Of a stretch of DNA of 64,000 bases, positions 18,500-32,530 are shown in pieces; position 1 is the stretch's first letter, and every line of letters begins with the position of its first letter. The position numbers were made by a program, and so were the translations under genes. Origin of the DNA: Stigmatella ashevillena (lineage in GTDB: Bacteria; Myxococcota; Myxococcia; Myxococcales; Myxococcaceae); NCBI RefSeq assembly GCF_028368975.1, contig NZ_JAQNDM010000001.1, forward strand, positions 434,001 to 498,000, written 5' to 3'. The notes below the pieces were generated by a model. It made no database searches. It was not told the origin of the DNA and was given only the letters and a program-made list of their open reading frames with translations.

Positions 18500-19702
18500 T
18501 CAGCCGAGCAGGGACGCCACCAGGGCCGGGAAATCCGTTCCCAGAGGAAGACGCCCCTCGGCATGTTCGGGGCGTCCCCCACCCCGCCCTCCTGCGGCTT
18601 CCGCCAGACGCTTGAGGAAGGCCCCACACCCAAAGGAAGCGCCGCTGCCCCGGGCGATGAGCACCGGCAGCCCCTCAGGGCCCTGGCCTGCGAGCAGCAC
18701 GACTGCCTCCGGTCGGGAGGTGAGCCTCGCCGCGATGGCCCGCAACGACTCCGGGGAGGCTCCGTCCACCACCGCCACCACCCGGTGCTCCGGAGACTGC
18801 TCCAGGGCGGACACCAACTCGGCGGCGGTGTGCTCGGCCAGCCGGGCCCGGGCCGCGCCCAGCGCCTCGCGCGCCTCGGTGAGCTCGCGGCGGAGCTTGT
18901 CGATGGAGGCAGGCACCTCTCCCGGACCACACGTGAAGGCGCGGCCCAACCCCCGCAGCGTGCCGGCCTCCGCCCACAGCTCACTCCGGGCACGGCGCCC
19001 CGCAGAGAACGACACCCGCCCCTTGCCTTTGTAGCGCTCCACGCCCAGCACCCGGATCATCCCCACCTGGGCCGAGCGGGTGCAGTGGGTGCCGCCACAG
19101 GGCGACACGTCGAAGCCGTCGATCTGCACCACCCGGATGTTCTCGGTCACCTTCGGCTTGCGGCGCAAGGGCAGCGCGGCCAGCTCCTCGGAGGTGGGAA
19201 AGAAGGCGCGGATGGCCACGTCCTCCTCGATGACGGCGTTCACGAACGCCTCCGCCTCCGCCACCTTCTGCTCCTCGAGCACGTCGAGGTCCACGTCGAT
19301 GGTGCAGAGCGTCTCGCCCAGGCGCGAAGAGACCGTGTGGGCGTTGGCCACATCGACGAGCGCCCGCGAGAGCATGTGCTGGCCGGTGTGCAGCGCCATG
19401 TGAAGGCGGCGACGCACCCGGTCAATCTCCCCCGGCAGCTCGGTGCCCACCGCGGGAAGGGCACCCCCCTCGGGCAGCTCCAGGACGTGGTGCACGAGCC
19501 CCGCGTCATCGACCTGGACATCTCGCACCGCGGCCCCCCCCAGCACGCCCCGGTCCGCCATCTGCCCTCCCGCCTCCGGATAGAACGCGGTGCGATCCAG
19601 AATGATCGAGGGCGTGCCATTCCAAGCCGCGTGCGCCACCACGCGTCCGGTGAAGCGGTGCAGGAAGGGATCGGCGAAGTAGAGGCGCTCGGTGGAAGCC
19701 AT
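18500..19702 (-). CDS. alaX: AlaX-type alanyl-tRNA editing protein
   Basis: About 400 residues from ATG 19702. A GTG seven codons earlier at 19723 is the alternative, and neither has a clear ribosome-binding site. The N-terminal part matches the AlaRS second additional domain (LYFADPFLHRFTGRVVAH, then DRTAFYPEAGGQ). The zinc/editing site is complete: HTGQHML and the downstream CGGTHC. The C-terminal half is a DHHA1-like domain ending GGRGGGRPEHAEG. The protein hydrolyses mischarged Ser-tRNA(Ala) or Gly-tRNA(Ala) in trans. Its length with the DHHA1 tail fits the long AlaX-L class. It is transcribed divergently from gltB. Confidence 0.9.
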   Translation of the reverse strand: MASTERLYFADPFLHRFTGRVVAHAAWNGTPSIILDRTAFYPEAGGQMADRGVLGGAAVRDVQVDDAGLVHHVLELPEGGALPAVGTELPGEIDRVRRRLHMALHTGQHMLSRALVDVANAHTVSSRLGETLCTIDVDLDVLEEQKVAEAEAFVNAVIEEDVAIRAFFPTSEELAALPLRRKPKVTENIRVVQIDGFDVSPCGGTHCTRSAQVGMIRVLGVERYKGKGRVSFSAGRRARSELWAEAGTLRGLGRAFTCGPGEVPASIDKLRRELTEAREALGAARARLAEHTAAELVSALEQSPEHRVVAVVDGASPESLRAIAARLTSRPEAVVLLAGQGPEGLPVLIARGSGASFGCGAFLKRLAEAAGGRGGGRPEHAEGRLPLGTDFPALVASLLG

Positions 19703-19925
19703 GGGTGTCAAAAGGGATACCACGGAGGGGAAGGGCGGATTTGGCCCCTTCTCACCTACACCCCCCCTGGTCCTGCCTGCCTGTCCACATCCCAGGCGGA
19801 GTTCCGGACAACCCCTCCCCCAGAACCTTCTTTCCCAACTTGACGAGCCGCATTAGCGTACTGCGTTACGGAGTATGGGTGTACCCGTACCGGGTTTCGC
19901 CCGGGTGCAAAGAGGGAGCCAACTG

Positions 19926-24488
<4,563 letters not shown>

Positions 24489-24491
24489 GCC

Positions 24492-25955
24492 ATGGGAAAG
24501 CCAACAGGGTTTCTGGAGTGGTCCCGCCGTCCCGCCCCCAAGCGGGAGAAGACCGAGCGCGTTCAGGACTGGAAGGAGTTCGTGCTGCCGCTGGCGCCCG
24601 ACGAGGCGAAGCGGCAGGCGGGGCGCTGCATGGACTGTGGCGTCCCCTTCTGTCAGCAGGGCTGTCCGCTGGGCAATCCCATCCCGGACTTCAACGACGC
24701 CGTCTACAACGGGCGCTGGAAGGCGGCGTACCTCTCGCTGAGCGGCACCAACAACTTCCCGGAGTTCACAGGGCGGCTCTGCCCGGCGCCGTGTGAAGCC
24801 TCCTGCGTCCTGTCCATCAATCAGGACGCGGTGACCATCGAGCAGATGGAGAAGGAGATCGCCGAGCGGGCCTTCGCCGAGGGCTGGGTGACGCCCCGTC
24901 CCCCCGCGTCCCGCACGGGCCGCAGCGTAGCGGTGGTGGGCTCGGGTCCCGCGGGGCTTGCCGCGGCGGCACAGCTCAACCAAGCGGGACACACCGTCAC
25001 CGTCTACGAGCGGGACGACCGGCTCGGGGGCCTGATGCGCTATGGCATCCCGGACTTCAAGATGGAGAAGTCGGTGCTGGACCGGCGCCTGGCCGTGATG
25101 GAGGCCGAGGGCGTGGTGTTCCGCACCGGCGTGGATGTGGGCAAGGAGATCGGCTTCCGGGCCCTCCGCGAGCAGCATGACGCCGTCGTGCTGGCCCTGG
25201 GCGCGCGCAAAGCCCGTGAGCTGGAAGTGCCCGGACGCGAGTTGGAAGGCGTGCTGCCCGCGATGCAGTTCCTGGAGCACCAGAACCGGGTGGTCTCCGG
25301 GCTGGCCACACCGGACCCGCGGCTGAGCGCGGCCGGCAAGCGGGTGCTCATCCTGGGCGGTGGCGACACCGGCTCGGACTGCCTGGGCACGTCGATCCGG
25401 CAGGGAGCGAAGAGCGTGACCCAGGTGGAGCTGATGCCGGCCCCGCCCCATGTCCGGGCCGCCGACAATCCCTGGCCGCGCTGGCCACTGTTGTTCCGCA
25501 CCTCTTCCAGCCAGGAAGAGGGCGGCGTCCGCGAGTTCGGCTTCATGACGAAACACCTGTCAGGCCAGGACGGCCGCCTCCAGGCGCTGCACGCGGTGAA
25601 GGTGGAGCCCCGGCGCGAGGGAGATGGTCCCCTCCGGCTGATTGAGGCGCCCGGCTCCGAGGTGACGCATGAAGTGGACATGCTGATCCTCGCCATGGGC
25701 TTCACGGGACCGGACACGGCGCAACTGAGCGAGCAGTTGGGGGTGAAGATCACGCCCCGTGGCACGGTGCAGATCGACAAGCACTTCGCGACCTCGGCGG
25801 ACGGCGTGTTCTGCGCGGGCGACGCGAGCCGGGGGGCCAGCCTCATCGTCTGGGCCCTCTCGGAGGGACGCGAGGCGGCGAAGGCCGTTGACGCCTACCT
25901 CACAGGCCTCCCCTCCGCCCTGCCGAGCCGAGGCCGGGACGCCGCCTTCGGCTGA
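24492..25955 (+). CDS. gltD: glutamate synthase (NADPH) small subunit
   Basis: 487 residues, three bases after the gltB stop, so translationally coupled. The N-terminus has the two Fe-S cysteine groups (CMDCGVPFCQQGCPLGNPIP and CPAPCEASCVL). The FAD-binding Rossmann motif is GSGPAGLAAAAQ, and the NADPH-binding motif is LGGGDTGSDCLGTS. The C-terminus carries the flavoprotein signature DGVFCAGDASRG. GltD oxidises NADPH and passes electrons through its Fe-S clusters to the GltB FMN site. A strong hairpin follows after about ten bases. Confidence 0.97.
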   Translation: MGKPTGFLEWSRRPAPKREKTERVQDWKEFVLPLAPDEAKRQAGRCMDCGVPFCQQGCPLGNPIPDFNDAVYNGRWKAAYLSLSGTNNFPEFTGRLCPAPCEASCVLSINQDAVTIEQMEKEIAERAFAEGWVTPRPPASRTGRSVAVVGSGPAGLAAAAQLNQAGHTVTVYERDDRLGGLMRYGIPDFKMEKSVLDRRLAVMEAEGVVFRTGVDVGKEIGFRALREQHDAVVLALGARKARELEVPGRELEGVLPAMQFLEHQNRVVSGLATPDPRLSAAGKRVLILGGGDTGSDCLGTSIRQGAKSVTQVELMPAPPHVRAADNPWPRWPLLFRTSSSQEEGGVREFGFMTKHLSGQDGRLQALHAVKVEPRREGDGPLRLIEAPGSEVTHEVDMLILAMGFTGPDTAQLSEQLGVKITPRGTVQIDKHFATSADGVFCAGDASRGASLIVWALSEGREAAKAVDAYLTGLPSALPSRGRDAAFG

Positions 25956-25964
25956 GCCGGCCGA

Positions 25965-25992
25965 GGAGGCCCCTGACCCCTCAGGCGCCTCC
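25965..25992. terminator. hairpin terminator after gltBD
   Basis: Arms 25965-25976 and 25981-25992 pair at 11 of 12 positions around a four-base CCCC loop. There is no clear T-run. It lies between the convergent gltD and serine-hydrolase pseudogene and could serve both. Confidence 0.55.
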
Positions 25993-26014
25993 AACACCTC
26001 TTCGGGCACGGCGC

Positions 26015-26430
26015 TCAGTTGCCGAGCGCCGTGCGGATGAGCGGCTTGAGGTCCTGCTCCAGATCCACCGAGAAGGCCACCACGCTCCCCGTGGCATCGC
26101 CGCTCGACAGTTGCATGCCCAGGATGGCGTAGTAACCATCTTCGATGACGAGGCGATCGCCACGCGCCGGCCGGGCGTGAAGTCACCCACCATCTGCTCG
26201 AACACCTTGCGGTCCCGAGAGTCGTAGATGGCCAACCCCATGCTGGTGACGCCTGCCGCCGCGTCCCACGGTGAAGCCAGAGGAGCCCCTCCTGCGAGTT
26301 CTCCGGCTCCCATCTCCACGGGTGCCCCATCGAGGGGGACTCCCTCCTCGGAGACCGGAACGTGGGTGCCACCACAAGCCCACAGCATGAAAACCACTGC
26401 GACACTCCCCACACGCAAGACAGCGGTCAT
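26015..26430 (-). pseudogene. beta-lactamase-family serine hydrolase lipoprotein with its centre deleted
   Basis: A good start exists: ATG 26430 with GGAGG six bases upstream, and a lipoprotein signal (VAVVFMLWACGG). The text runs GLAIYDSRDRKVFEQMVGDF then GRRVAIASSSKMV, which reaches the SxxK catalytic serine motif of class C beta-lactamase/DD-peptidase-like serine hydrolases. At about 26140-26155 the frame changes directly into IEDGYYAILGMQLSS and VDLEQDLKPLIRTALGN, the expected extreme C-terminus, ending at the stop 26015-26017. Everything between (the Tyr and KTG motifs) is missing, roughly 200 or more residues by comparison with the family. Confidence 0.7.
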
Positions 26431-26554
26431 GAACAACCTCCGCTCTCATCAACACGCGGGCTTTGAATGGGCTGCGGGGAGTTCACGACTGCGGCTTGGG
26501 AGCGGCACGAGGGGGGCAAGAGGTGCCTGCTGCCCTCCCTCGTGGACCCGTCAG

Positions 26555-27244
26555 CTACTTCGGCTGGAGCTCGTTCTTGCTCTGCTGCGCCATGACCGCC
26601 ATGTTGCGCAGATGCGGCTCGGAGGCGTCGCCGAACCGCTTGATGATCTCATCGTAGGCGGCCACTGCCTCCTGGGGCCGATTCTTGAACCGCAGGAGCA
26701 TGGACTTGCTGAAGAGCGCTCCCGCCACCAGTGGCTTCAGCGCCGGATCGCTGCTGGCCCCGAACCGCTGCACCACCTCATCGTAGAGCGGCAGCGCCTC
26801 GTCCTGACGGCCCAGGTTCGCCAGCGTATCGGCCATGGTGAAGAGCGCCCCCGCCACCGGCACGGGCAGCGCCGCGGCGGCAGCGCCCTTGATCAGATCG
26901 GAACACAAGATCAGGGCGTTGTCGTTCTGATTCAGATCCCTCAGGACGTTGGCCTTCTGCAGAAGTGCCCTCGCCGCCGCCTCACGCAGGGCCGGCTCGC
27001 TCCCTTCGGATCGCTTGATCGCCTCGTCGTAGAACGGCAGCGCCTCCAGGGGCTTCTGCATCCGGTGCAGGGCAATGCCCTTGTTGGTGAAAGCACGCAC
27101 CACCTGCACGCGCAGGCCCGCCTCCTTGCTTCCGCCGAACTTCTGGATCACCTCGTCGTAGAGCGGCAGGGCCTCCTCGCTCTTGTTCACGTCGGACAGC
27201 CCGACTCCCTTATCGACGAGTTCCTTCGCTACTTGCTCAGACAT
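26555..27244 (-). CDS. tetratricopeptide-repeat protein
   Basis: 229 residues, cytoplasmic (no signal peptide). At least five TPR-like units repeat with the phrase ALPLYDEVIQKFG / ALPFYDEAIKRSEG / ALPLYDEVVQRFG / AVAAYDEIIKRFG. Such units form protein-binding superhelices. No enzymatic motif. It is transcribed divergently from the EamA permease and lies upstream of the broken serine hydrolase on the same strand, 125 bases apart. Partner unknown. Confidence 0.8.
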   Translation of the reverse strand: MSEQVAKELVDKGVGLSDVNKSEEALPLYDEVIQKFGGSKEAGLRVQVVRAFTNKGIALHRMQKPLEALPFYDEAIKRSEGSEPALREAAARALLQKANVLRDLNQNDNALILCSDLIKGAAAAALPVPVAGALFTMADTLANLGRQDEALPLYDEVVQRFGASSDPALKPLVAGALFSKSMLLRFKNRPQEAVAAYDEIIKRFGDASEPHLRNMAVMAQQSKNELQPK

Positions 27245-27506
27245 TCACCACCTCGCGTACTGGCTGGGCCATCCCCCCCTCTTCAGGAGGAACAGACAGG
27301 GAAGACCTGCGTTCTACCCCGTCCTGAAGAAACCCACATCCGGAAACCCACACTGGAGGTGACGCACCGAGGGCAAGGCGACGGCGAGCAGCCAGGAAGA
27401 CCGTGCGCCGGCGCCTGTTGACAGGGGGGGACGGTTGGCAGAGAAGGCCGTCCTCCGTGCCCTCCCCTTTCCGCTCTTCTCTCCTGCCTGGCCCGGGCGC
27501 ACGCCC

Positions 27507-28436
27507 ATGAGCACAGCCCGGCGGGGGGCCGATGCCTTCCTGTTCCAGGTGATGCTCGGCCTGTGCTCCATCTGGGGCCTGCAACAGGTGGCGATCAAGG
27601 CCGCTGCGCCGGACATCGTGCCCCTGATGCAGACCATGGCCCGCTCCGGCATTGCCGCGCTGCTGGTGGGGCTCGTGATGAGCTGGCGCGGCGACTGGAA
27701 GAGCGTGCGGGGAACGCTGCGTGGGGGGCTGCTGACCGGAGCGTTGTTCGCCCTCGAGTTCCTCTTCATCGCGCTCGGCCTGCAATACACCCTGGCGTCG
27801 CACATCTCGCTCTTCCTCTACACCTCGCCCATCTTCTCGGCGCTCGGTCTGCACCTGCTGCTGCCCAGCGAGCGTCTGCGCCCGTTCCAGTGGCTGGGCA
27901 TCGCCGTGTGCTTCGGAGGCATCGCGGTGGCCTTCAGCGGCGGGCTGACGCTGGCCCACATGGACACGCGAATGCTCCTCGGGGATGCGCTGGGCCTGCT
28001 CAGCGGCGCGGCCTGGGGGGCCACCACCGTGGCCGTCCGGACCTCCCGTTTGTCCGAGGCCCCGCCCACCCTGACGCTGTTCTACCAGTTGGTGGTCGCC
28101 TCCGTGGCGCTGTTGGCACTCGCGGGGATGAGCGGTCAGATTCACCAGGTGGCGCTCACACCCCTGAGCATGGGCAGCGTGCTGTTCCAGGGCGTGGTGG
28201 TGTCGTTCGCCAGCTACCTCACCTGGTTCTGGCTGATGCGCCGCTACCTGGCGTCACAGATGGCGGTGCTCTCTTTCATGACCCCCCTGTTCGGCATCAC
28301 CTTTGGCGTGGTGCTGTTGGGCGAGCCGCTCAGCCTGAACTTCGTCGCGGGGGCCGTGCTGGTGCTGCTGGGCATCACCCTGGTCAACGCAGGGCCCTGG
28401 ATACGCCGGAGGCTGACGCAAGGAGCCGGTCCTTGA
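27507..28436 (+). CDS. DMT-superfamily EamA-type permease
   Basis: 309 residues from ATG 27507. An in-frame TTG at 27435 after a G-run is the alternative, but it adds a Pro-rich non-membrane leader. About ten hydrophobic helices form two EamA halves (for example LLTGALFALEFLFIALGL in the first and VLFQGVVVSFASYLTWFWLM in the second), with the end FVAGAVLVLLGITLVNAG typical of this family. Members export metabolites or amino acids. The substrate here cannot be told from sequence. Confidence 0.88.
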   Translation: MSTARRGADAFLFQVMLGLCSIWGLQQVAIKAAAPDIVPLMQTMARSGIAALLVGLVMSWRGDWKSVRGTLRGGLLTGALFALEFLFIALGLQYTLASHISLFLYTSPIFSALGLHLLLPSERLRPFQWLGIAVCFGGIAVAFSGGLTLAHMDTRMLLGDALGLLSGAAWGATTVAVRTSRLSEAPPTLTLFYQLVVASVALLALAGMSGQIHQVALTPLSMGSVLFQGVVVSFASYLTWFWLMRRYLASQMAVLSFMTPLFGITFGVVLLGEPLSLNFVAGAVLVLLGITLVNAGPWIRRRLTQGAGP

Positions 28437-28504
28437 GCTTCCGCAGCGTGTGACGCATTCCACTCGGCCGGTGAAGAGGCCGCGCCCCTGGAGGGACATC
28501 CAGC

Positions 28505-30445
28505 CTACCGCGCGGGGCGGAGCAAGAAAGAGGCTGCATCCTGACGGATGAAGGCCTCTGGATCATGCTGGCTGCTCCACGTGAGCAGCTGCCTGGCCGG
28601 GTCCGAAGTGCCCGCCTGTGAGCCGAGCCACTGGACGAGCGCACTGCGCACAGAAGCTACGGGATCGGTCTGGAGCACCTGCTGGAAGGCCGGCAGGAGT
28701 GGCTCGATCGGACGGAAGCTGGCGGCGAAGAGGGCCGCGTGGCGCACCTGGGGTGAGTCATCCGAGAGCAGCCGCTCTGACAGCAGCTTGTCGGCCTGTG
28801 GGGCCGGCATGAAGCGCAGAGCCTCCGTAGCGGCGCCGCGCACCTCGAGGGAGCCAGAGGAGAGGAAGAGCTGAATGGAGGGCAGCGCTGCGGGCGCGCG
28901 GGTGTTGCTCAAGGCCAACAACCCAATGGTCTGCGCTCTGGGGTGGGTGGCCGAGGCCAGGGAGGTGTTGAGCTCATGGAAGAGCGCGGCGGCGGCGCGC
29001 TCGTCCGTCTCTCGCAGGTGCATGCCCGCACTGCCCAGTCCCAGGGTGGCCGTCTCGCGCAGCGGCACATCCCCCCCCCGGGCCAGTCCCCGGAGGGTAG
29101 ACAGACCCTCCTCGGTCGGTGTGGAGACCGCTCCGAGCGCACTCGTGGCATCCATGCGCACCTCATGGTCGAGCGAGACATCCCCTACGATCTGGCAGAG
29201 CGCCCGGATGGCTTCTGGGGTGCTGGCGGCGGAGAGCGCGCCGATCAGAGGACCGGCGGAACTCGCTTTCACGCGGGTGCGCAGCAGCGCTGGGACCCCA
29301 GAGGCGGAGGAGGGCTCAAGGACGAAGAGGGCAAGCAACCCCACCAAGGCCTGGCTGCGAGCCTTCTCCTGAGCCGTCGTCTCGGTGGGGAGCGAGCGCA
29401 AGTCCCTGATGAAGTCTTTCAGGGAACGTCCGGCAAGGATCTGCCGGTGGTGGGCCAGGAGGTCCTGGAGCTGGAGGGGCTGGGGGTTGGCCATGGGCAG
29501 CGACAGCAGGGACGGCTGTCGCTCGCGGAAGGCGGTCCCCAGGGAAGCATCGGTGCCGCGCTCCACGAGGCGGAGCTCTACCTGGCTTTCGGCGCCGGGA
29601 ATGACCATGTCAGGTCCCGAGTCCACCTCCAGGGTCTCCTCGCCCTGGAGCGACTCGATCCAGAGATCCTCGCGGGCGAGCGTCAACCGGGTGCGCGAGC
29701 GCACCTGGACGCGGAGGCTGGCGTCGACGGGTTGGAGACCCTGATCGGTGATCAGGTGGGTGTAGCGCAGCTTGGTCTTCTCAAGCTGGAGGGGAGCCTG
29801 GAGGCGATAGCTGGCGAGGTAGCGGCCAGAGCTGTCCTCTTCGGCCGCTCCCCAGGAAGCGCTCAGGGGCAAGGGGAACACCACCTGAGAAGAGGCCACC
29901 AGCGAGCGCAGCAGGCCCTGGCTGAGCCCATCCACCTGGGGCTCAAAATGGAGCAGCCGCGCGGCACCCACTCGGTCGAAGGTGACGAAGAAAGGGGTGG
30001 CGAGCGCCTCGAGCATGGCCCCGTGCTGCTCCGGGGCGAGCGCCGGCTTATCGCCCGCATCCACCACGAAGCGGGACGGGGAGAAGATCACCTGGACCTC
30101 CATGCGCTCATGGGTGGCGGAACAGATGCCTACGCGCCAGTCCCCCTGGATTTGGAAGCGCATGGCCGGAGGCAGTTGGGCGCCAAGCTTGGCGGAGCGG
30201 AACCGCACCGAGTAGCCACCCTGGAGCGCATAGCGGTACCAAGTGCCGGGGCTCCAGGCTCGCTGTCCCGCAGCGGCTACCGAAGCAGGGCTCGTGGTGG
30301 AGGACGAGGGCTGAGCAGACAAGCCCCCCGGAGAGGCAAGTGCCGGAAGGCTTCGGCCCAGCAGCAGCGCTGCCGCCGCGAGGGCCATGAGGAGGCCCGC
30401 GGCGGACAGGCCGAGGAGCAGACGGCGTTGGGCAATCAGGGACAT
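28505..30445 (-). CDS. exported or membrane-anchored HEAT-repeat protein with a beta-rich N-terminal domain
   Basis: 646 residues from ATG 30445. The open frame extends further upstream but would overlap the preceding gene. An N-terminal hydrophobic segment (LLMALAAAALLLG) acts as signal or anchor. Residues about 60-330 are beta-rich and start with WSPGTWYRYALQGGYSV. Residues about 360-640 are alpha-alpha HEAT-like repeats (MDATSALGAVST, ETATLGLGSAG, RGAATEALRFM, RHAALFAASFR). A beta barrel followed by a helical solenoid recalls the layout of large lipid-transfer (vitellogenin-type) proteins, but that resemblance is only architectural. It lies 26 bases after the 418-residue exported protein, so the two form an operon. 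Confidence 0.7.
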   Translation of the reverse strand: MSLIAQRRLLLGLSAAGLLMALAAAALLLGRSLPALASPGGLSAQPSSSTTSPASVAAAGQRAWSPGTWYRYALQGGYSVRFRSAKLGAQLPPAMRFQIQGDWRVGICSATHERMEVQVIFSPSRFVVDAGDKPALAPEQHGAMLEALATPFFVTFDRVGAARLLHFEPQVDGLSQGLLRSLVASSQVVFPLPLSASWGAAEEDSSGRYLASYRLQAPLQLEKTKLRYTHLITDQGLQPVDASLRVQVRSRTRLTLAREDLWIESLQGEETLEVDSGPDMVIPGAESQVELRLVERGTDASLGTAFRERQPSLLSLPMANPQPLQLQDLLAHHRQILAGRSLKDFIRDLRSLPTETTAQEKARSQALVGLLALFVLEPSSASGVPALLRTRVKASSAGPLIGALSAASTPEAIRALCQIVGDVSLDHEVRMDATSALGAVSTPTEEGLSTLRGLARGGDVPLRETATLGLGSAGMHLRETDERAAAALFHELNTSLASATHPRAQTIGLLALSNTRAPAALPSIQLFLSSGSLEVRGAATEALRFMPAPQADKLLSERLLSDDSPQVRHAALFAASFRPIEPLLPAFQQVLQTDPVASVRSALVQWLGSQAGTSDPARQLLTWSSQHDPEAFIRQDAASFLLRPAR

Positions 30446-30471
30446 GGCGGGTGCCTTGCAGCGCCCACGCG

Positions 30472-31728
30472 TCAGGGCTCGAGCAGGGACACGGTCGCAG
30501 TACTCAGCGAGGGCGTCCCGTTCGCGGTGAAGAGGTTGGTGGAGGAGGTAAAGCCCGACCAGCTTGCAATGGTGAGGTCCCATCGCTTACTGAAGAAGAT
30601 GAAGCGGACAATGGCATACAGGGAGATTCTGCCGTTGAGCGTCTTGATCTCGCGGTTGACCTTGATCCCCCACGGAAGTTGGTTGAAGTTGTTGACGGTG
30701 ATCTGACTCGTGACAGGGAAAGACACCTCAATCAACCGTAGATTGCCACTGATGCCCATTGCAGCGATACCGACGTCCACACCCGCGCTGGCGTTTGCGT
30801 CCACGGCGCCCTTGGGAGTGGCGCTCAGGGAGCTTCCAAGGGTGCCCCAGTTCGCGGTCACATTCATGCTTGCGTGGCCATCCAGTGAGGCGGTCACCCT
30901 GACAGGCACCGGGCCTACCATGAAGACCTTCTGGGACCTGAAGAAGTGGCGGTCTATCTTCTTGGTGTGTGAGCGCTGGGAGGCGAAGTTCTGGCTCCAG
31001 GCCGCATTGCCCATGAGGAAGATCGCGGCCTCGCCATTCCCTGTGGTCGGAGTGGTGGTCAAGTACGCATAGGCGCGAACGATGTCTCGTCTGGCGCTAA
31101 AGGCCGTGGCACTCACAACACCCTCGGCCCGGGAATCGAACTTCGTGCCACCCAGGACCCTCTCAACCCTCAGGTGTGCGGCGATGTTATAGGCCGCGCC
31201 AAAGAGATCGTTGCCAAATCTATCCCCCGTGGAGTATGCGCTATTGACAATATATTGTTGACTGCGAGGGCAGATGTTGATCTCCTCCTGGCCCGGATCC
31301 ACCGGGGGGATGAGCATGTCCAGGCGCAGAGGGGTGCGAGTGAGGGCCTCGGGGATGGTGCCCTGGTTGATCATCAGCAGTGCCATGCCATCATCACTGT
31401 CCAGCGGTGATCGGCGTGCGTCGTTGAGGATCAGCTCGCTCTCAATGACTTTCGCCTGCTCCTCGGGGGTGAACTCGTGGTTTGGGTCGAACGCGACGAC
31501 CTGGGTCAACCAGGGCACGGTGTTGTCCAACACATGGCCCGGGGGGTACGTTCTCGGTGGAAAGCGTGGATCCACCTCGATGATCTCGTCGTTTACGAAC
31601 AAAGGATCGTCTTCTGTCGCAGCGCTGGCCAGACAGGGGAGGAGCAGGACGCCCACCAGAAGGAGATTCTTTTTTACCGCGTGCGGCAGGAAAGATACTC
31701 CCAGACTGCACTGAAGCTGAACTCGCAT
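30472..31728 (-). CDS. exported protein of unknown function, partner of the HEAT-repeat protein
   Basis: 418 residues. ATG 31728 with a signal peptide (VKKNLLLVGVLLLPCLASA); no good ribosome-binding site seen. The N-terminal third is acidic and Pro rich. The rest is beta-rich with alternating polar and apolar residues (TASLDGHASMNVTANWGTL, NASAGVDVGIAAMGISGNL), suggestive of an adhesin-like or lipid-binding beta sheet. The final part has aromatic strands. No family recognised. The tight spacing to the HEAT protein gene suggests that the two work together in the periplasm or at the surface. Confidence 0.6.
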   Translation of the reverse strand: MRVQLQCSLGVSFLPHAVKKNLLLVGVLLLPCLASAATEDDPLFVNDEIIEVDPRFPPRTYPPGHVLDNTVPWLTQVVAFDPNHEFTPEEQAKVIESELILNDARRSPLDSDDGMALLMINQGTIPEALTRTPLRLDMLIPPVDPGQEEINICPRSQQYIVNSAYSTGDRFGNDLFGAAYNIAAHLRVERVLGGTKFDSRAEGVVSATAFSARRDIVRAYAYLTTTPTTGNGEAAIFLMGNAAWSQNFASQRSHTKKIDRHFFRSQKVFMVGPVPVRVTASLDGHASMNVTANWGTLGSSLSATPKGAVDANASAGVDVGIAAMGISGNLRLIEVSFPVTSQITVNNFNQLPWGIKVNREIKTLNGRISLYAIVRFIFFSKRWDLTIASWSGFTSSTNLFTANGTPSLSTATVSLLEP

Positions 31729-31939
31729 TCAATCATAGTATCGAGTGACGCGGCTTCGTCACCTCTTATGAGCACCGAGTCGTTTGAAATTCAGGGTGCC
31801 ATCCACCGTTGGGCAAGCGTGCCGACGCCCGCTCGGATCTCTTCCACGTCCCGAAGCGGCGGTCTGCCGAGCCAGTCCTCCCCCCCTCCCTGTCAAACGC
31901 CTTACGGCTGGGTACCTTCAAGCCACGTGGAGGCACCAC

Positions 31940-32296
31940 ATGGCGCACAGCAATCAGGAAATCCCCCGGGACCAATGGGCGAGCTACCTCGTCGGCATCA
32001 GCCAGCAGGATCAGATCCCGTGGGTCCGCGTGGAATCTATTGACCCCGACACCGGGGACCAGCCCTTGGCCGACCGCCTGCCCCTCAAAGAGATCTCCCT
32101 GGAGACCAAAGGCAGCGACTCCGGCGCGGTGCAGATCATCGTGGGTCGGGAAGGCGAGGAGCTCACCCACCGCATCCTCAACCCGGAACACATCTTTGCG
32201 GAGCTGGACGAGGCGAGCGGCGTTCTGGAGTGTCTGGAGATCGGAGAGAAGAGCGGCAAGACGCTCATCTTCTTCGAGAGCCCTGCCAAGACCTAG
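31940..32296 (+). CDS. DUF5335 family protein
   Basis: 118 residues from ATG 31940, six bases after a GGAGG site. The frame is open further upstream but lacks a start context. The sequence follows the DUF5335 pattern: PRDQWASYLVGISQQ at the start, LADRLPLKEISLETKGSDSG in the middle, then LTHRILNPEHIF and a final FFESPAKT. The family is small, cytoplasmic and of unknown function, often linked to general stress in actinobacteria and myxobacteria. A terminator follows about 60 bases downstream. Confidence 0.8.
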   Translation: MAHSNQEIPRDQWASYLVGISQQDQIPWVRVESIDPDTGDQPLADRLPLKEISLETKGSDSGAVQIIVGREGEELTHRILNPEHIFAELDEASGVLECLEIGEKSGKTLIFFESPAKT

Positions 32297-32355
32297 CCCT
32301 GCTACGCGTGACGCCCGTGGCAAGGCCTTGCACCACCACAGGCTCCGAAAGGACT

Positions 32356-32400
32356 GGGGGCCTTCGCCCAGAGGGCTGGCCCCCTCGGATTCAATTTTTG
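32356..32400 (+). terminator. rho-independent terminator after the DUF5335 gene
   Basis: GGGGGCC (32356-32362) pairs with GGCCCCC (32378-32384), with an inner GCCC/GGGC stem. The tail shortly after contains ATTTTTG. Confidence 0.6.
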
Positions 32401-32530
32401 TTAGGAAATCGGCTACCCCTTGGTCACAGAAATACCATCGGCCAAACACTGGCAAGGTGAGTCAGCCGCAAGTGTCCGCCGTGCCCCATATAGACGCCGA
32501 GCTGACCTGACCGGGAGCGCTGCCCACCGC

